DNA from: Parietaria judaica
Taxonomy: Eukaryota > Streptophyta > Magnoliopsida > Rosales > Urticaceae
Assembly (NCBI GenBank): GCA_954871525.1
Contig: OX940865.1
Location: 16,320,606 to 16,384,605, forward strand
DNA: 64,000 nucleotides
Reading direction: 5' to 3'
Positions 1 through 14,389 of the stretch are shown piece by piece. The stretch's first letter is position 1. Each line of letters opens with the position of its first letter. The notes beneath the pieces were generated by a model. It did no database searches and had not been told where the DNA came from. It worked only from the letters and a program-made list of their open reading frames with translations. Made by a program: the position numbers and the translations under genes.

Positions 1-274
1 CTCAGGTATTTCAACTAATCAAATCTCGGATTTTGATATATGATTTTGAAAGATTTCTGTACGTCGATGGGCAAGGTTGATTTGAATAAATTCAGACTTG
101 ATCATTCAATTATTAGAGTTCAATTTAAATAGACAAAATCAGCAACTAATTTCTTAGATTTAAGGAAACCGACTACAACTAGTTATCGTTTTTCATTGAA
201 CGCTAACAAATATATCGGAATTTTGTATCCAACTAATAATTTGCGCCCTTTTTGCTTGTTGTTCTTCGAAGTAG

Positions 275-3200
275 CAGAAAGGAAGATGTTTTCGATCGAT
301 GCGATTGTAGAGCAACTTAAATGCTTAGACATCAACAAAGAAAGCAGCGTTTTTCTGTATCGAAATGCTATTGTTCCTTCTTCTACAAGTTATGAAGAGC
401 ATAATGCTCTCGTCCTTTATAAAAGAGAAGGAACGGTAGTACCCTTCGAACCGATCAAGAAGCCCCGCCCACGTGCTAAAGTAGATCTCGATGAAGAAAC
501 CACTCGAGTGTGGAAACTTTTGCTTGAAAATATAAATAGCGAAGGAGTTGATGGAATGGATGACAATAAAGCAAAGTATTGGGAGGAAGAGCGCAAAGTC
601 TTCTCTGGACGAGCAGACTCGTTTATTGCGAGAATGCATCTTGTGCAAGGTACAACATCTCTTAATACCTACTCTGCAAAAAAAAACGTGCATTATTCTT
701 TTATATGTACACATATCTAATATTTCCTATACCTAATTACACTTTGTAGGTGATAGACGCTTCTCCCGATGGAAGGGATCGGTTTTGGATTCGGTTGTTG
801 GTGTGTTTCTTACTCAAAACGTATCAGACCATCTCTCTAGGTAAAACATATACTCTTCAAGACAATAATTATGCATACGTTGGTTAGAAAACAAATAAAA
901 TGTTCTTTTGATTAAACTATTTTATCATTCAACAGCTCTGCATACATGTCCCTCGCTGCACGTTTTCCCCTCAAATCAAGGAACAACGAGAACGCTCAAG
1001 ATCAGGTACCGAACAACGAAGAAACGGGTACTAAAGAGACCTACAAAAGCTACACTGTCGAACATTGCATTGAAGAGGAAGACAAAGTGGCACTTAGCGT
1101 AATTTCACAGCAACAATGTGGGGATTCTCCAACCTCTCAAACTTGTGAGAAAGCGGGATCTTGCTCGGAGAACTCGGAGGAATCTGCTCTTATGTTGGAA
1201 AATGTGAACACAAACAAATCTGATGCACCGGATTTTCATGAAATCACAGTTACATCTTCAAAATTGGACCTAAAGGAAACCTGCATTGAGTCTAAGGCTA
1301 GTGATAACGACCATAGTAGTCTATCACAGAGTCCGGATCCTCTGTATGGTCAACATTTGTGTGAAAAAGTCAACACAAAAATGTCGGTGACCGAGAGCTT
1401 TGAGATATTATCTGAAAACAGTGGATGTGATCAAAGTTCGGTGACGGTGGAAATTACAAGCCAAACCACGATTGAAAATCAGATAACAGCGATTCAAGAA
1501 TCACCGACCGGAAAGATTACTCTCGTTGAGTCTCAGACGATATTAACAGAAACCTCCAAACACTTTGAAGCGGTAATTCAGGAAAAAGACACCGTCTTGC
1601 AGGAGAATTTGCCAAATTCTTCCGAGAAGCGTCAAATGGTTATGAAAGACGACACCGAGCACGGTAGTTCAACTACTAAGGAATCTACCGAGAATGATGC
1701 TACTACTTCAAAACCGACGAGAATGTTGGGTCGAAAGGATGCGAAGGATACACGGGACTGGGACGAACTAAAGAGAAAAGCAGAAGCCAAAGGGAAGAGA
1801 GAGAGAAACGCAAACGTGATGGACTCTTTGGATTGGGAAGCTGTGAGATTATCCCCTGTCGATGACATTGCTAAAACGATAAAAGAACGAGGAATGAACA
1901 ACAGGCTTGCACAACGAATCCAGGTATATATATGTGTATATATATGATATAGTACACTATACATTCATCAGTTAAATTTCGTAAATTAGAAAATTAAATC
2001 TTACTTAAAGAGCTTTGGAAACGTCTGATTCTCATTGAGATATTCCTGCAGGATTTTCTTAATCGACTGGTGAACGAACACGGAAGTACTGATCTCGAGT
2101 GGTTGAGGGATGTTCCACCTGATCAAGCAAAGTACGTTAAACAGAAACGATGTCAAATAAAATTCACATTTAGTATTGTTGTCTTTGGGAATTTACTATT
2201 TTCTAACTAATTTACACTAAAACTTTGTATATTTCCACAATTATGATTATAGAATTTATACCTTAAACCATATCATTGAAACCTTATTCCGCAATTTGAC
2301 CATTCATATGCTTCTATAATCCTATTATATATTTGTTATATTAAAAATACGGACTTGAAATTCCAGAGAGTATCTCCTGAGCATAAAAGGACTGGGGCTG
2401 AAAAGTGTGGAGTGCGTGCGACTTTTGACGCTTCACCATCTCGCTTTTCCAGTTAAGTTCAAATTCGAAGAATTAAGGCAGTACAATTTCTCGTAGTCGT
2501 ATATATATATTTTTGTTGGAACAATATGTTCAAATTTTTAATAAGGTGATATGTGTGTATATATATATAAAAAAAAATATAAAGCTAGATATCTAGATTA
2601 AAATACTGTAATAGTTCCTATAAATACAGGAGAAATAGCTTAATTATGACTAAATAACTCGTTTATATCTTACGTTTTAGGTTGATACAAATGTTGGACG
2701 TATAGCTGTCCGGCTAGGATGGGTGCCGCTTCAGCCACTGCCCGAATCTCTCCAACTGCATCTTCTTGAGATGTAAGAATTCTCGCTCAGCGAAAAAATT
2801 ATTAAACTTCGCAAATTTTGTGGATACTTACAACTTTGCAGGAGCTAAAATCAATTCACTTATTCTTCATAGGTACCCGGTACAGGAATCTATCCAGAAA
2901 TATCTCTGGCCTCGACTGTGCAAGCTTGATCAGAGGACTCTGTAAGAGCAAAAGATTCTCTTAAGATACCATATTATATATATATACATGTTTTCCTCAT
3001 TATGAAATTGGATAAGTGTAAATCTAGAAACTTGATCAATCAACTCTTGAAAATAACAGGTACGAACTGCATTACCAGATGATAACATTTGGAAAGGTAC
3101 GTTTTGCTTGTACTAAATTGTCGGTTAAGTTGAATGAGAATTAAACTTTCACCTTTTATGTGCACAGGTATTTTGCACTAAAAGCAAGCCGAATTGCAAT

Positions 3201-6200
3201 TCGTGTCCGTTGAGAGGCGAATGTAGACACTTTGCAAGTGCATATGCTAGGTTCGTATTCCATGCCTTTAAGCCCGATAAATATATGATGGAGAATCTAT
3301 TAAAAAAATGAGTTAAATCATACAAGGAATGTCAATAATAAATTATGGTGGAACTTTTACACCGGAAACCAGAAGCCGCAAAAATCTGGTTTCTGGTTTG
3401 AGTACCTTTTTGAAAAGAAAAAATAGGTTTTCCTGAAGGGTATTTGACTATTTGGGATTGTTTTAGGTTTTATTTTGGTTTATTTAAGAACCGTTTCGAA
3501 ACTGGTTTGACACCGGAACCATTTCAAAAATAGATTTCGTAAAGAAGAAGAAGCAGGTTTCCCTTAAACTAACTGTTTTAATTATAAATAAATAAAAAAC
3601 GTAATTTCCGGTTTATTTTAAAGAGACAACCGATTGCTGGCTAACCCTTAACTTTCATAATAGAAAAGGGTATCACACGCCAGGTAATACTAACCCTACA
3701 ACAGAGTAATTTATAATTGCAAAACTAACAATTGAAGAATTTTCAATGCAGTGCACGACTTGCCTTGCCAGGTCCCGAGGATAAAAGCATCGTGATCGCA
3801 ACCGAGAAAAGAAAGGAAGACACAAATCATACAGGTATCCCTAGGAATTTTCTGATTTACACAAATTATACCCCTCAATGCTATAAAATAAATAAAATAA
3901 CGTAGCTATAAAGTGTAAAGAAAGCCCTAAAAGAACCCTAAACTATGTGTATGAAGAAAATAGTTAAAGCTATACTAAAAAAAAATAAAAAAAATTACAT
4001 ATGTGTAAGTATGTGCTGTTTTCTATTAATTCTAGGAGATTAAAGATATTTTATGATTTTCTGTTCTTATTATCGCGGCTTAAACCGGATCACCTCGCGT
4101 CGCTGTTTAAGATTTTCAAATCCTTGACTACCAATATCAAAACTACAAATTTGAATATTTCTAGCTAACTTACACCATAATTTCATATATTTCGACATGC
4201 ATATATTGAAACCCTTATCTCTAATCCCTCAAAAAGTAAGGAAAATAACTTAAGCTATACTAATAAAATTATTAATTACATATAAGCGCTGTGATTAACT
4301 TGTTTTAGCTAATTGAAATCCTATTTCATATATTTATACAGATATGAAAGAGAAGACACCCTTAAATTATCTACCTCTACCTTTGCCATTACCTTACCCA
4401 ACAGAGGAATCAAAACAAGAACAGAATTCCGTTGCGATTTCTAGATGTGATCAGTGTGAGCCAATAATTGAAGAACCGGCTTCACCGGAGCCCCAGTGCA
4501 TCAGGGACATTGAGGATTATCCTTACTGGGATGAATCCAATGAAATTCCGACTATTAAACTCAATGTTGAAGCATTCACGGAGAACGTACAGATCTATAT
4601 GCAACAAAATATGGTTATTCAGGACGCTAATATGTCAAAGGCTTTAGTTCCTTTGGATCCCGAAGCGGCTTCTATTCCCATGCCTAAGCTCAAGAACGTG
4701 AACCGGCTACGAACCGAGCACCAAGTGTAAGTGTACAAAATGTAAATGTAGATTATAATTATTCCGAGTAATATGCCCTAGATTAAAGACACATTTTAAG
4801 AAATTAATTAGGTAGCATAGTTTAAATAAAGAAAGCATATTGCCCTAAGCTCAAGAACTTGAACCGGCTACGAACAGAGCACTAAGTGTAAGTGTTGAAA
4901 ATGTAGATATAAGTTATAGAATTATATTTTTTGACTAGAAATGTAATTATTATACACCTAATATTACTATTATCGTAATTATTAGGACAGATGTTATCAG
5001 AAGTAGAGCTAATGCCAGAAATATCGTGTAAGGTTAAGAAAATAAAGTAAAGTAAAGTTATACGATACGAGACGGTTAATATCAGGAGATATACATGAAC
5101 CGAAATGTGACAACGAAGTTACTAATTTTCTTTGCATGATGCCAGCTATGAACTGCCTGATCAGCATGTTCTTTTGGATATGGTAAGTGTTTAACTTTCA
5201 CATTTTAGAGAGAAACACTGTTTAATTAACTTCTATAAAGTTTGATTTTAATGGATTATGACTGTTACACAGCTACAAATGGAGAAGAGAGAGCCTGATG
5301 ATCCAAGCCCATACCTTTTGGCGATATGGACACCAGGTAAAAATGCCCGAGATTTGTGAACATGTTCCACTTCTTTTTTTGTCGCAGCCCATTTTCCGCC
5401 AAAAGTGTAAATCCTAGGTAGCAAACACTTTTAGTACAACAATAGGAATATACGCCGCAAAAAAAATGGAATTTATGCACTATCACCAAGCTTATGGGCA
5501 ATTTTACAGCAAATAACCTTATGCATATCTTTGTATTTTAGGAATTAATAGTCAGAATTGATTCCTAGGATAATGCAATAATGAATGTAATTACCGGATT
5601 AATGGAATAATGAATCACCACCAAATTTTCAATTCTTTCTACTCTTGAATAAAAACAACCAAACATGTTAATAAAACTTGCAGTGTTCTAATTCAATCAG
5701 CTATTTTTATGATCATGTCAGGTGAAACTGCAAACTCGGTCGAACCACCCGAAAAGAGGTGTTGTTCACAAGGATTAGATAAACTATGCAATGACAACGA
5801 GTGTTTCTCGTGCAATAGCGTTCGGGAGACGAATTCCCAGACAGTCCGAGGAACATTTTTGGTACGAATAAGCTACACAAAGCTATGATACTTTTCATGG
5901 TTTTCCTTCTTTTACCCCTATACAGGCCAAAAAAATTGACTTTAATGAAGGGAAGAACTAATTCTCAGGACTTTTTATATCCTAAATCAATTTTCAAAAT
6001 ATTCTTCTTTTGTGATGACGATCCAAAAAAAAAAACCTAAAAATAATATAGACGCCCTAAAACCGGTACCAAAACCAATTTTGAAACCAATAGATGTTTT
6101 ATTTTTCTTCAAAAAGACTGGATTCCGTTGAACCAATTTTCGGCGTATGAACTAGTTCCTCTGATGTAACATTGAAATATGCCGTTCACAGATACCGTGC

Positions 6201-7640
6201 AGGACCGCAATGAGAGGAAGCTTCCCGCTTAACGGAACCTATTTCCAAGTTAATGAGGTAAAAACGAGGAATTCCCACCTAGGTTTCCCTTTTACTTGAG
6301 GCCTATGCATTTTTCGATTACCTACATATAATTTATTCCAATGCAGGTATTTGCAGACGAGGATACAAGTATAAACCCAATGGAGATCCCGAGGCATTTG
6401 ATATGGAATCTGCCAAGGCAAACCGTGTATTTCGGAACCTCGGTTACCTCAATATTTAGAGGTGATTATTCTAACTGATATCTATTTTTAGGAACATAAG
6501 GGCCAAATATGCATAAGTTATTGCAATCGGTATACTTACAAACCTTAGATTTGAATTGCAATAACTTAAGTATATTTGCCGCCAAAACACTTATTTTTAA
6601 TAAAACCTATGATAAAGTGAAAATTTAATTGATACTAACATAAAGATTATTTTCTCTAGGGTTGACAACCGAAGGGATTCAACTTTGCTTCTGGAGAGGT
6701 ATTGAAACTGTCAATTCCAATTATATTTACTTTATGATGATATCTACAAACCAAAATTAAGCAGCACTTAATAATTCCTAAACATCGTTAACCGAAAACG
6801 ACACGACGAAAAAACATAATAAATTAAAGCTACTTCTAATGGCTATGCCGGTCCTAGATTTACTCTTCAATTTCTTTTGGTCCAAAACACGACTCTCACA
6901 AAGTTCATTGTCCGAAGGTCAGTTAATAAAACGCTCGCCCTAAGCTTAAATACAGCGGATAGCCCTCTACGCTTAAAAAATTATGAAAAATAATAGATTT
7001 AACCAAAATATTGTCAATACGATTTTCCTTGGTTTTTAAGTAGTGAGCAATGTATTGCTTTAAAAGTTTGGGCATTTCGTATAAGAGCTAAAATTTTAGG
7101 GGGCAAACTGCACTAACATGAAAAGTTAGGAGGCGTTAGCGTTAATTTCTCTAAAATTCATCGGTAATCACGTGCTTAGGACACCAATTCAATCAAATAC
7201 AGCTGAATTATTTGACTTTCTAAGCAGTGTTTAACACGATAGTCGCTCTTAGGATTACTACTATGCGAAAACCTCACGTGTCTGATCGCTCGATCACGAT
7301 ATCTAATCCTAAACTAAGCAACGCCAACACTTAAACCAAGTCCCAGTCATCATTATTTATCATTAGTCTTCAAAATTATGATTACGAGTTATGAAACCTA
7401 TCAAAATCGCTGAAATACAGCCCAAATAATATGCGAAAACGAGTTCATCGAAATCGATCGAGGCGTGAAAAGGTATTTATTGATTGGTTGGTTGATTATG
7501 TACTTTTTGATGACATGGCAGGTTACGTCTGTGTGAGAGCATTCGACCGGCAATCTCGAACGCCGCGACCTCTGAGGTCCCGATTGCACTACACGGCAAG
7601 CAGAGAGAAGCGAGTGAGAGAAATGAAGACCGACGAATAA
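275..7640 (+). CDS. ROS1: ROS1/DEMETER-like 5-methylcytosine DNA glycosylase, 3' part of gene
   Basis: Bifunctional DNA glycosylase/AP lyase that removes 5-methylcytosine in the nucleus (active DNA demethylation). Exons read by eye: 275-649, 750-840, 936-1923, 2052-2131, 2367-2451, 2681-2772, 2873-2941, 3060-3096, 3168-3250, 3752-3834, 4342-4726, 5146-5182, 5273-5336, 5722-5861, 6192-6257, 6347-6461, 6660-6698, 7522-7640; about 983 codons, phases consistent. The first exon carries the family's N-terminal conserved block ending RADSFIARMHLVQG. The HhH-GPD glycosylase domain follows, with catalytic Lys at 2401-2403 (GLGLKSVEC) and Asp at 2684-2686 (PVDTNVGR). A 4Fe-4S motif C-x6-C-x2-C-x5-C has its Cys codons at 3174, 3195, 3204 and 3222. 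The C-terminal RRM-like block (YFGTSVTSIFRG, RPLRSRLHY) is complete. The start codon lies upstream; CAG followed by GTATTT at positions 3-11 may be the end of the preceding exon. ROS1, DME and DML3 cannot be told apart without the N-terminus. Confidence -1.
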
Positions 7641-8005
7641 TTAGGAACGATAAATTGTAATATAAATGGAATCGAAGTAGGTGATCTAGTTGACTTGCTA
7701 AATCTGACAGAATCTTTCTTTGTACATAATCAAGCTTCATCGTTTCCGTTTCCCCTTTTCAATTCAACTTCTTCATATTTATATAATGGTATTATATAAA
7801 TATTTTACAATATTAAATGGTATGTTTGTGTTCTCAAAAGAGGCTAAAAGCTAGCAAATTACGACGCTGCCGTGCACGTTTGGATGCGAACGACTGCCAT
7901 GCCGTTTTCTTGGATATATGCGTGGTACGACATGACGTGCAAAAGGGGTGAGCTTTTGGGGCAGTATTTATGTCGTCTTATGGGATATTGGAATTCATAT
8001 GCACA
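7641..8005. other. 3' flank of the ROS1-like gene
   Basis: About 365 bp, probably 3'UTR plus spacer. Short open stretches here lack splice context or recognisable protein content. I see nothing else. Confidence -1.
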
Positions 8006-8600
8006 AGTAAGTAACATTTTTAGGTTTTTTTTTTATAATTTAATTAAAACAAAATAATTTAATTGAAACCTTTAAATTTATAGGTCCGAAATGTTAACCT
8101 TACTCGCCTACAAGCATAGCCGGGGCCTAATCATAACCAACCACAACTTTGGGGTTGATGAGCGCAAGGCTTCTGAAGCAACCCAAAACCTTTTGCTACT
8201 TGTTTAGTTGTTTTATAAGAAAAATAAAAGATTTATTCAAAATAGACATGTTCTTTTTTATTTTTAATTTTCCTTCTCTTTAGCTGTAGACGACTGAGGA
8301 CGGTAATAGGACAACAACTTGCTACTAGATTAATAATGCCAAATATGAACAAAATTAAAGATGCTTTAAATTAAATAAGTAGCACATAATTATAATTTAT
8401 ATATAAATCAACTTGTATGTTATTTATTACTGTGGTACAACGGCTGTATTGATGACCATGTGAGAATTGCAACTTGTACAAATACGATGTACAAAGTACA
8501 AGTTACAAACACTATCAACTAACAAAGTAATAATAATATTTTCAATACCTCACTCAAACGACAAAGAATACAATGATGATTATTTCAATTTCCAAGTAGC
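8006..8600. repeat. Segmental duplication, first copy, left part
   Basis: Recurs in the same orientation at 20262-20684 plus 21974-22190. A shared landmark is TACAAGCATAGCCGGGG (near 8110 and 20385). In this copy the stretch reading TTATTTATTACTGTGG near 8423 is uninterrupted. In the second copy a 1280 bp element sits exactly there, so this copy is the empty site. Confidence -1.
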
Positions 8601-10996
8601 TTAAGAGAGAGTTCGGAAAATACAGTGACGACGATTATATATACAATCATAGACTTCGAAAGAAGAAGAAAAGAAAAAGTTATTTTTTCCAATTCATATT
8701 TTATAAATAAAAACCGGAATCAATATTATTTAGGAAAATTAGGTATCAACATATTAGATTTTCTAGTTTTAAATTACGTTAGACTATTTAACGCCTCGGG
8801 CTTCCAAATTTTAAGGGTCATAATTTTATAGATATATTACGGTTTATTTAATTAAATATTAAAAAATATATACTCAAAGGCTCCAAAAATTTATTTCGTC
8901 TAAGGCTCCGACTAAAAATGACAAACCCAAAGCAGTCTTTTTGTATACCTGTAAAATCAAATCGGCACAATCGGTAATCGATTTTTATGAATTTACAATA
9001 TAATCCCACAAAAATACTATTGTTTTGTGAAATGGTAATCGGTTTCGACTCTAAGTCCATTGTTTTTTTGTATTGCCTATTGGATCTAATTCAAAAGCTC
9101 GTATTCATAATCTTTATTAGCTATGGAGAGCCTAAAACACACTTATATTATGGCTAAATGATTAAAAAATAAAGGAAACGAAGAAGTGAGTCACAGCATG
9201 CATGAATCTGAAAGCCGTGTTAGGAGTGTTTGTCGAAGAAAAAGTGTCGGAGGCTCGCAGCTGTGAACTTACCAACTTATCCAATCATCATCCTAACTTG
9301 ACTATTATATATAATAAAGATAATATTCGCAAAAACACTTGATTTTAACAAAAGAATACACGATTCAAAGATATATTATAAGAGGATATAACTTCAGTAA
9401 AATTTAGCAAAATCCCTTTAGATATCATATGACATGCACATAACATGCTTAGTTCTTTGTCTCATGCAATGTTACATGAGTATAATTTTTATTGCAACAA
9501 AAATATTTCATTTCAGTTCTTTATATAAATTTAACAAATATTATTAAAGTCACTATATTTGCAACAATCAACTAGAAAGATTGTGTCGGAGTAAGTCACG
9601 TGACATGATACATCAACATATCACGTTGCGCCAACTTCCCGTATATTTGACATTTAAAAGTAGTATTTTCCATTTCGATTAAGTTACATTTTTAACCCAA
9701 AAAATTTTAGATGTAGATATTAAAATGCAATTTCTATCAAAGTTAAGTAGTTTTACCGTTATTATCCTTTCATATCATATATCATCACGTTTTGTCTAAA
9801 TCGTCACTATTTGTGTCGTTTATTATCTCATCTGAGCTTGAAATCGTGTGATAATTTGCAGCTTACTTTGTGATTGACAACATTTAAAACGCACAAATGT
9901 GGAATCATAAGAGAACAGATGCAATTAATAATGTGTTAAACTACTACATGAAGTACAATAAAACATATTTAAATAAATGATTTAGTAACCAGTACTTTTA
10001 TAAGTCCCAGCTATACCAAGTTATTACTCAATAAATTAATAATTTTTATAAATTAATAAATTTTGCGGTCTCAACATTATTAATTTATAAAGATTAATTG
10101 TACTTGTTATTATAAAATTCAATAAACTATTTTAAAATTAATATAAAATACATTAGTAATTTTAAATATCATTTTATTTGATCTCGATATTAATTAATAT
10201 TATTATATTATTATTTGAGAATATAATTTATTTATTATTATTAATATTAATTTATATTTTTGATATATTAATATTCTAATTTAAAATTGATGACTAAAAT
10301 ATATAATACTTTTGAATTAGAATTGAATTATAAATTTTGTATGTACTTAAAAAACAAAATTAAAATTATCGTCCCGTATTTTTTAAGACTCTGTTTTAAA
10401 TTAAATTGAATTATTACCAATAACATGAAGATAACAAAAAGTCCCGATTCTGTTTTTAATCTGGAATTTCAGAAAATAAAATTAGGATTACCGATTCTGA
10501 ATAAAATTTTAACTAGACCAACGAATTCTATATATATTTCTGTTCATAATTTTAAACAGAACGAAATCATCACTAACAACAAAAAATCCTTGACCTCTAC
10601 GTTATCATATATTCCTTGACCCCTAGAACCATATTCTATGATGTTTTTACATCAAATTGAATTTTTTCTTAATTTAATAATCCTATAAAGTATAAACATT
10701 AGGCTACAAAATATATATTTAAACTAGAGTTAAAATCCAAGGATATTTATGTCATTTTGTAAAAAGCGAGTTCGGAAAGCCAAGAGGGATGATCCCATTT
10801 GGCATTGCTTATATATAGATGCTTTTGTTTTTTTTTTAATTTTAAATCAATATTTGTGTTTGGTAAATTAATATAAACACTTCATTAAAAAGTTTAACTT
10901 TTTCATAGGCAAAATTTAAAAGTAGGTAATATATGTTTTTGTTAGAGTTTACTTTTGGTTTTCTTCTTCTCTATCCTTATAAATATTTAATTTGGT
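8601..10996. other. AT-rich intergenic DNA without recognisable gene
   Basis: Very AT-rich, notably 9990-10420. Short open frames only. No domain, RNA gene or clean terminal repeat seen. Confidence -1.
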
Positions 10997-11004
10997 GGTA
11001 AAAG

Positions 11005-11758
11005 TAGGGGTGAAAATTTTGTAACTGTTTTCCGGTTTTGTCCCGGTTCCAGTAACGGTCTCGGAACGGTTTTATAAAAAATAAGGGAAATTAAGTTTGA
11101 AACTGGGAACCGGTACTTCCCGATTCACGGTTTATGGAACCGGGAACCGGAACCGGTACCTGAAGCAAAATTTCCCGATTTTTGGTACCGGTTCCGATTT
11201 TAAGATACATGTAGTATTAGATGTTTTCATATTATGTTGTTTATAAATATTTTGTATGCATATTGTAGTTTTTGGGTTATATGTCGTTTTGTTACTTAAA
11301 TTACGTGTATTCTTTTGTTATTAGGGTTTAATATTTATCATTTTCCATTCTCGACCCTTTCTATCTCTCTTTCTCCCTCTCTCATCCATCGCGCCATCAT
11401 ATTCTTCTCTTTGCCAAGAACCCTCCACCGCCGATTACATGTATTCGTCTTCCAATTAGAAAATTTCGCTCGCAAGCAAAATGTATGTCTCGTGTTAAGT
11501 TTTTGTTTCGGTCATTGATTTTTGTTTCGTGTTAAGTTTTTGTTCGGCCATTGATTTTTGTCTCGCGTGTTAAGTATCGATTTTTGTCACGAATCTTTTC
11601 TTACTTTTTCCCGGTACCGTTCCGATTCCGGTTTTCAAAAAAATGGGAAAATTTACAACCGGAACCGGGAACAGGTACCAAAAGTAAAAATCCTGAATTT
11701 TTGGGATAGGTACCAAAAACAACTAATTTTCCGGTTCCCGGTTCCGCTTTCACCCCTA
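11005..11758. mobile_element. Non-autonomous hAT-like element with 8-bp target duplication
   Basis: Begins TAGGGGTGAAAAT and ends with the inverse, TTTCACCCCTA. It is flanked by exact 8-bp duplications GGTAAAAG at 10997-11004 and 11759-11766. Inside are many GGTACCGG/CCGGTTCC-type subterminal motifs pointing inward from both ends. No transposase is visible. Ends and 8-bp duplication fit the hAT superfamily. The element at 51169-51931 belongs to the same type. Confidence -1.
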
Positions 11759-11766
11759 GGTAAAAG

Positions 11767-12150
11767 TACCAAAAATATATTTTATTATTGCGGTTAAGAG
11801 TCTAATTCTTTTTTTTTGTGGTAAAAGTATCAGTTTTTTATGTCCATATTTTTTAATTACTGTGGTTAAAGTACCAATTCTTTTTGGATGGTAAATATAC
11901 TAATTTTTTACATCCATTTTTAAAAAATTATTTCAGTTGAACTACTAGAAATATTTTTGCCACTCCGGTTAAGTACCAATTTTTTTAGGTGATAAAAATA
12001 CCTTTTTCTTTCACTTTCTTAAATTATTATAGCTAAAGTGATTCTTTTTGGAAGATAAACGTATATAAAAAAGCAAATAGATATTATTATTACAGTTAAA
12101 GCATTAGTTCTTTTTAGTTGGTAAGATTACTATTTTCTTACCGTGGACGG
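11767..12150. repeat. Degenerate tandem repeat, 60-105 bp units
   Basis: About five imperfect units share a core like GGTTAAAGTACCAATTCTTTTT followed by GGTAAAA. Cores lie near 11792, 11860, 11964, 12027 and 12090. The hAT-like element to the left is inserted in a GGTAAAAG of the same array, since a further unit-like stretch lies just before 10997. Confidence -1.
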
Positions 12151-12509
12151 AAGAAACATGGATGTAACAGATTGGTATTGTCATCACAATTATTTTATGT
12201 CTATTTTAGTATTTTTGACGTTTATAAGTTCATTAAGTAAAACTGGTTGCCAAATACGAAACTGGAACTTTTGAAAAAACCAAATTGTTTTATTTTTATT
12301 AACCAAACAGTGCATTACTTTCTCTGACAACACTTTTTCTGACATTAAATTTTAAAAGCAATTCTGAAGATAGCACAACAACGCCAAACTGGACCGATGT
12401 CATGGCAAACGGAGGTGACTGGGCCGTCCTTCCCAACGTGTGGATGTCAATAGTGAAAAGACTCTTTTGTCCTTGCTGCCAACACTTTGAAACAAAATAC
12501 TATTACTAT

Positions 12510-12960
12510 TTTATTTTTATTTATATATAAATACAGAAATACATGATAGCAGTTAGCACCAATTTCTATTTTTTTTATGACAGCTTTGCTGTTTGTGGGG
12601 ATTGAACTCACAACCTCCACTTCGGACCAAATTCTATTTCTATATGTATTGATGTTTTCGCCGGTAAATTATTGTAAATTGATTAGAAGTTCAGGGGTAC
12701 GTACAATTATTTTATAATTACGAAAATACATTTTTGTGAGAATAAAGGACTACTACGTAATATAATTGGATATGCTATTTGCCTAAAATGGTCCGAAAAC
12801 AAGAGTATATAAATTTCATTCCTTCAAAACGATTGATCATTTTTTGTTATGGAAACGATTGATCATTGATGTATGATTAATTACACTGCTTATCCACATT
12901 TAGTCTTATTTAGAAATTGATTTTTTTTTTTTGTAATATTTTGAATAGACCAAATTTTAG
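12510..12960. repeat. Segmental duplication, first copy, right part
   Basis: Matches 23865-24215 in the same orientation; landmarks include GCTATTTGCCTAAAATGG (near 12774 and 24029). Relative to that copy it has a roughly 85 bp insertion near 12563-12650 containing GGGGATTGAACTC, a pol III B-box-like motif on the minus strand, so perhaps a small SINE-type insert. Confidence -1.
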
Positions 12961-13199
12961 TATATATATAATATCTATATATAAAGAACTATATACACGT
13001 ATACTCGAAACTGGCATTGAAAAAGTCTATGTATATATATATATATATATAATAGGTATTTGTGAATATCAAGAGTATATATATACGCCTACACAACACG
13101 GATACACACGTGACATGTACTGATTCAAAAATACAGATACATAAATATATATACATGTTTGATGTTTCTACTTTCTAATATATAGTTGGATCGTGTATC
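12961..13199. other. AT-rich spacer with TA microsatellites
   Basis: Contains TA runs (near 12960 and 13030-13050). Nothing else recognised. Confidence -1.
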
Positions 13200-14251
13200 C
13201 TACTTCTACTAGGACCATATGTACTTGTGAAAACTAGAATAATTCCTGGGCCTAGTCAGACCAGGCCCATTACGAATTATTTTGTGTAGGGTTTTAGGAA
13301 ACCCTAGCCACCTCCCTTCTTTGACCAATGAAGGCACCGCCACTGGAGCCGCCGGCCGTGGCGGCTCTGCCTCCGAATTTGGTGGTCGTGAAGTCGCCGG
13401 CGCCGCCAGTACTGGTGGTCCATGGCCAATATTAAATATCCTATTTGGTATGGTGTTTCCAACCATGCAGTTTAGGATATTCTTGCCGTTTTCTTTTCGA
13501 CACAAAATAATGTTCCGAAAATTTTAAAATTGCTCCCACTGAAAATCTAAATATCTCTAAAATTATAGAAAATCATTCCGAAACTAAAAATTCAATTTTC
13601 AAAAATTAATCAGACCAGCTCTGATAACACTGTTGGGTTTTTCGATGACTTTTCTCAATCCCGAGGCGAAAATCACGGGATATCATCGTATCATAGATCT
13701 AGACTAAATTCAAAAATCAAGAGATTTAGTTTCGATACATTACCAGACTTTTGATACTTTTGTCAACTGTAAAAGATTTGGTCGATTCCTCTTCAATTTG
13801 TGTGTGGCTGATTGCTTCGTTTTTCGGATCATAGCTTCAAACTTGTTGATCCTCTAGCTCGTCCACCACATCTCTGCGGGAACGTCTCTATGACCAAAAA
13901 TCTCCGTGATTGGCAGCTAGGTCTTTCACGGGGATTAGACGATGAATCAAAGAGAAAACCGAGAGGAAAAAAGGCGCACCTAGGGTTAGCTAGAGGGGCT
14001 GGTCAGTTTCTCTCATCTCTGTATGATGGATTACCTAAATCCTCATGTATTAATGACGTAATGGGTTTTTGGGCGCGTTAAGTGAACCTAAGCCCATTAA
14101 ATCATTATTAATTAATTCTAATAATTAATTAATCACTACATAATTGTTTCACGGACACCAGTGGGCCTGTCATCATTTATTGCGGTAGGGTCAGACCCGA
14201 AAAAAGCCCGTTGGACTTAAATATCGATTCGGACATTTCTTACACTTTCTT
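13200..14251 (-). mobile_element. LTR-retroelement remnant with one LTR and primer-binding site
   Basis: Read on the minus strand, an LTR-like block ends CCCAACA next to TGTTATCAGAGC (13618-13629), one mismatch from the plant initiator-Met primer site TGGTATCAGAGC. The LTR would run from 13632 to about 14251 on the plus strand (TGTTGGG ... TTCTTACA). Left of it, 13209-13505 encodes on the minus strand a Pro/Ala-rich stretch that could be the start of an internal coding region. No protease, integrase or RT is seen and no second LTR is found, so no target duplication can be checked. The outer LTR edge is uncertain. Confidence -1.
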
Positions 14252-14389
14252 TCCAATGGCATTGAATATGATGCCCTAGAAAACCTGTATGTGTTATACA
14301 TAACTATCAAAAATTACAACAAACATGTCTAAATTGCAAATATTCCTTAATCCTTGTTTCAAACTCCAAATTAGAGAAACAATATACCT

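Noticed and set aside
3340..3560. Possible hAT-like element in a ROS1 intron (ACCGGAAACC motifs); similar stretches near 6060-6160, 26590-26960 and 30855-30990
   Set aside because: Motifs resemble subterminal repeats of the GGTACCGG type, but no termini or target duplications could be found.
7872..8057. Short open frame after the ROS1-like gene
   Set aside because: It runs into the segmental duplication and has no recognisable protein content.
13282..13527. Ala/Gly-rich plus-strand frame
   Set aside because: Overlaps the retroelement remnant on the other strand; no family, short.
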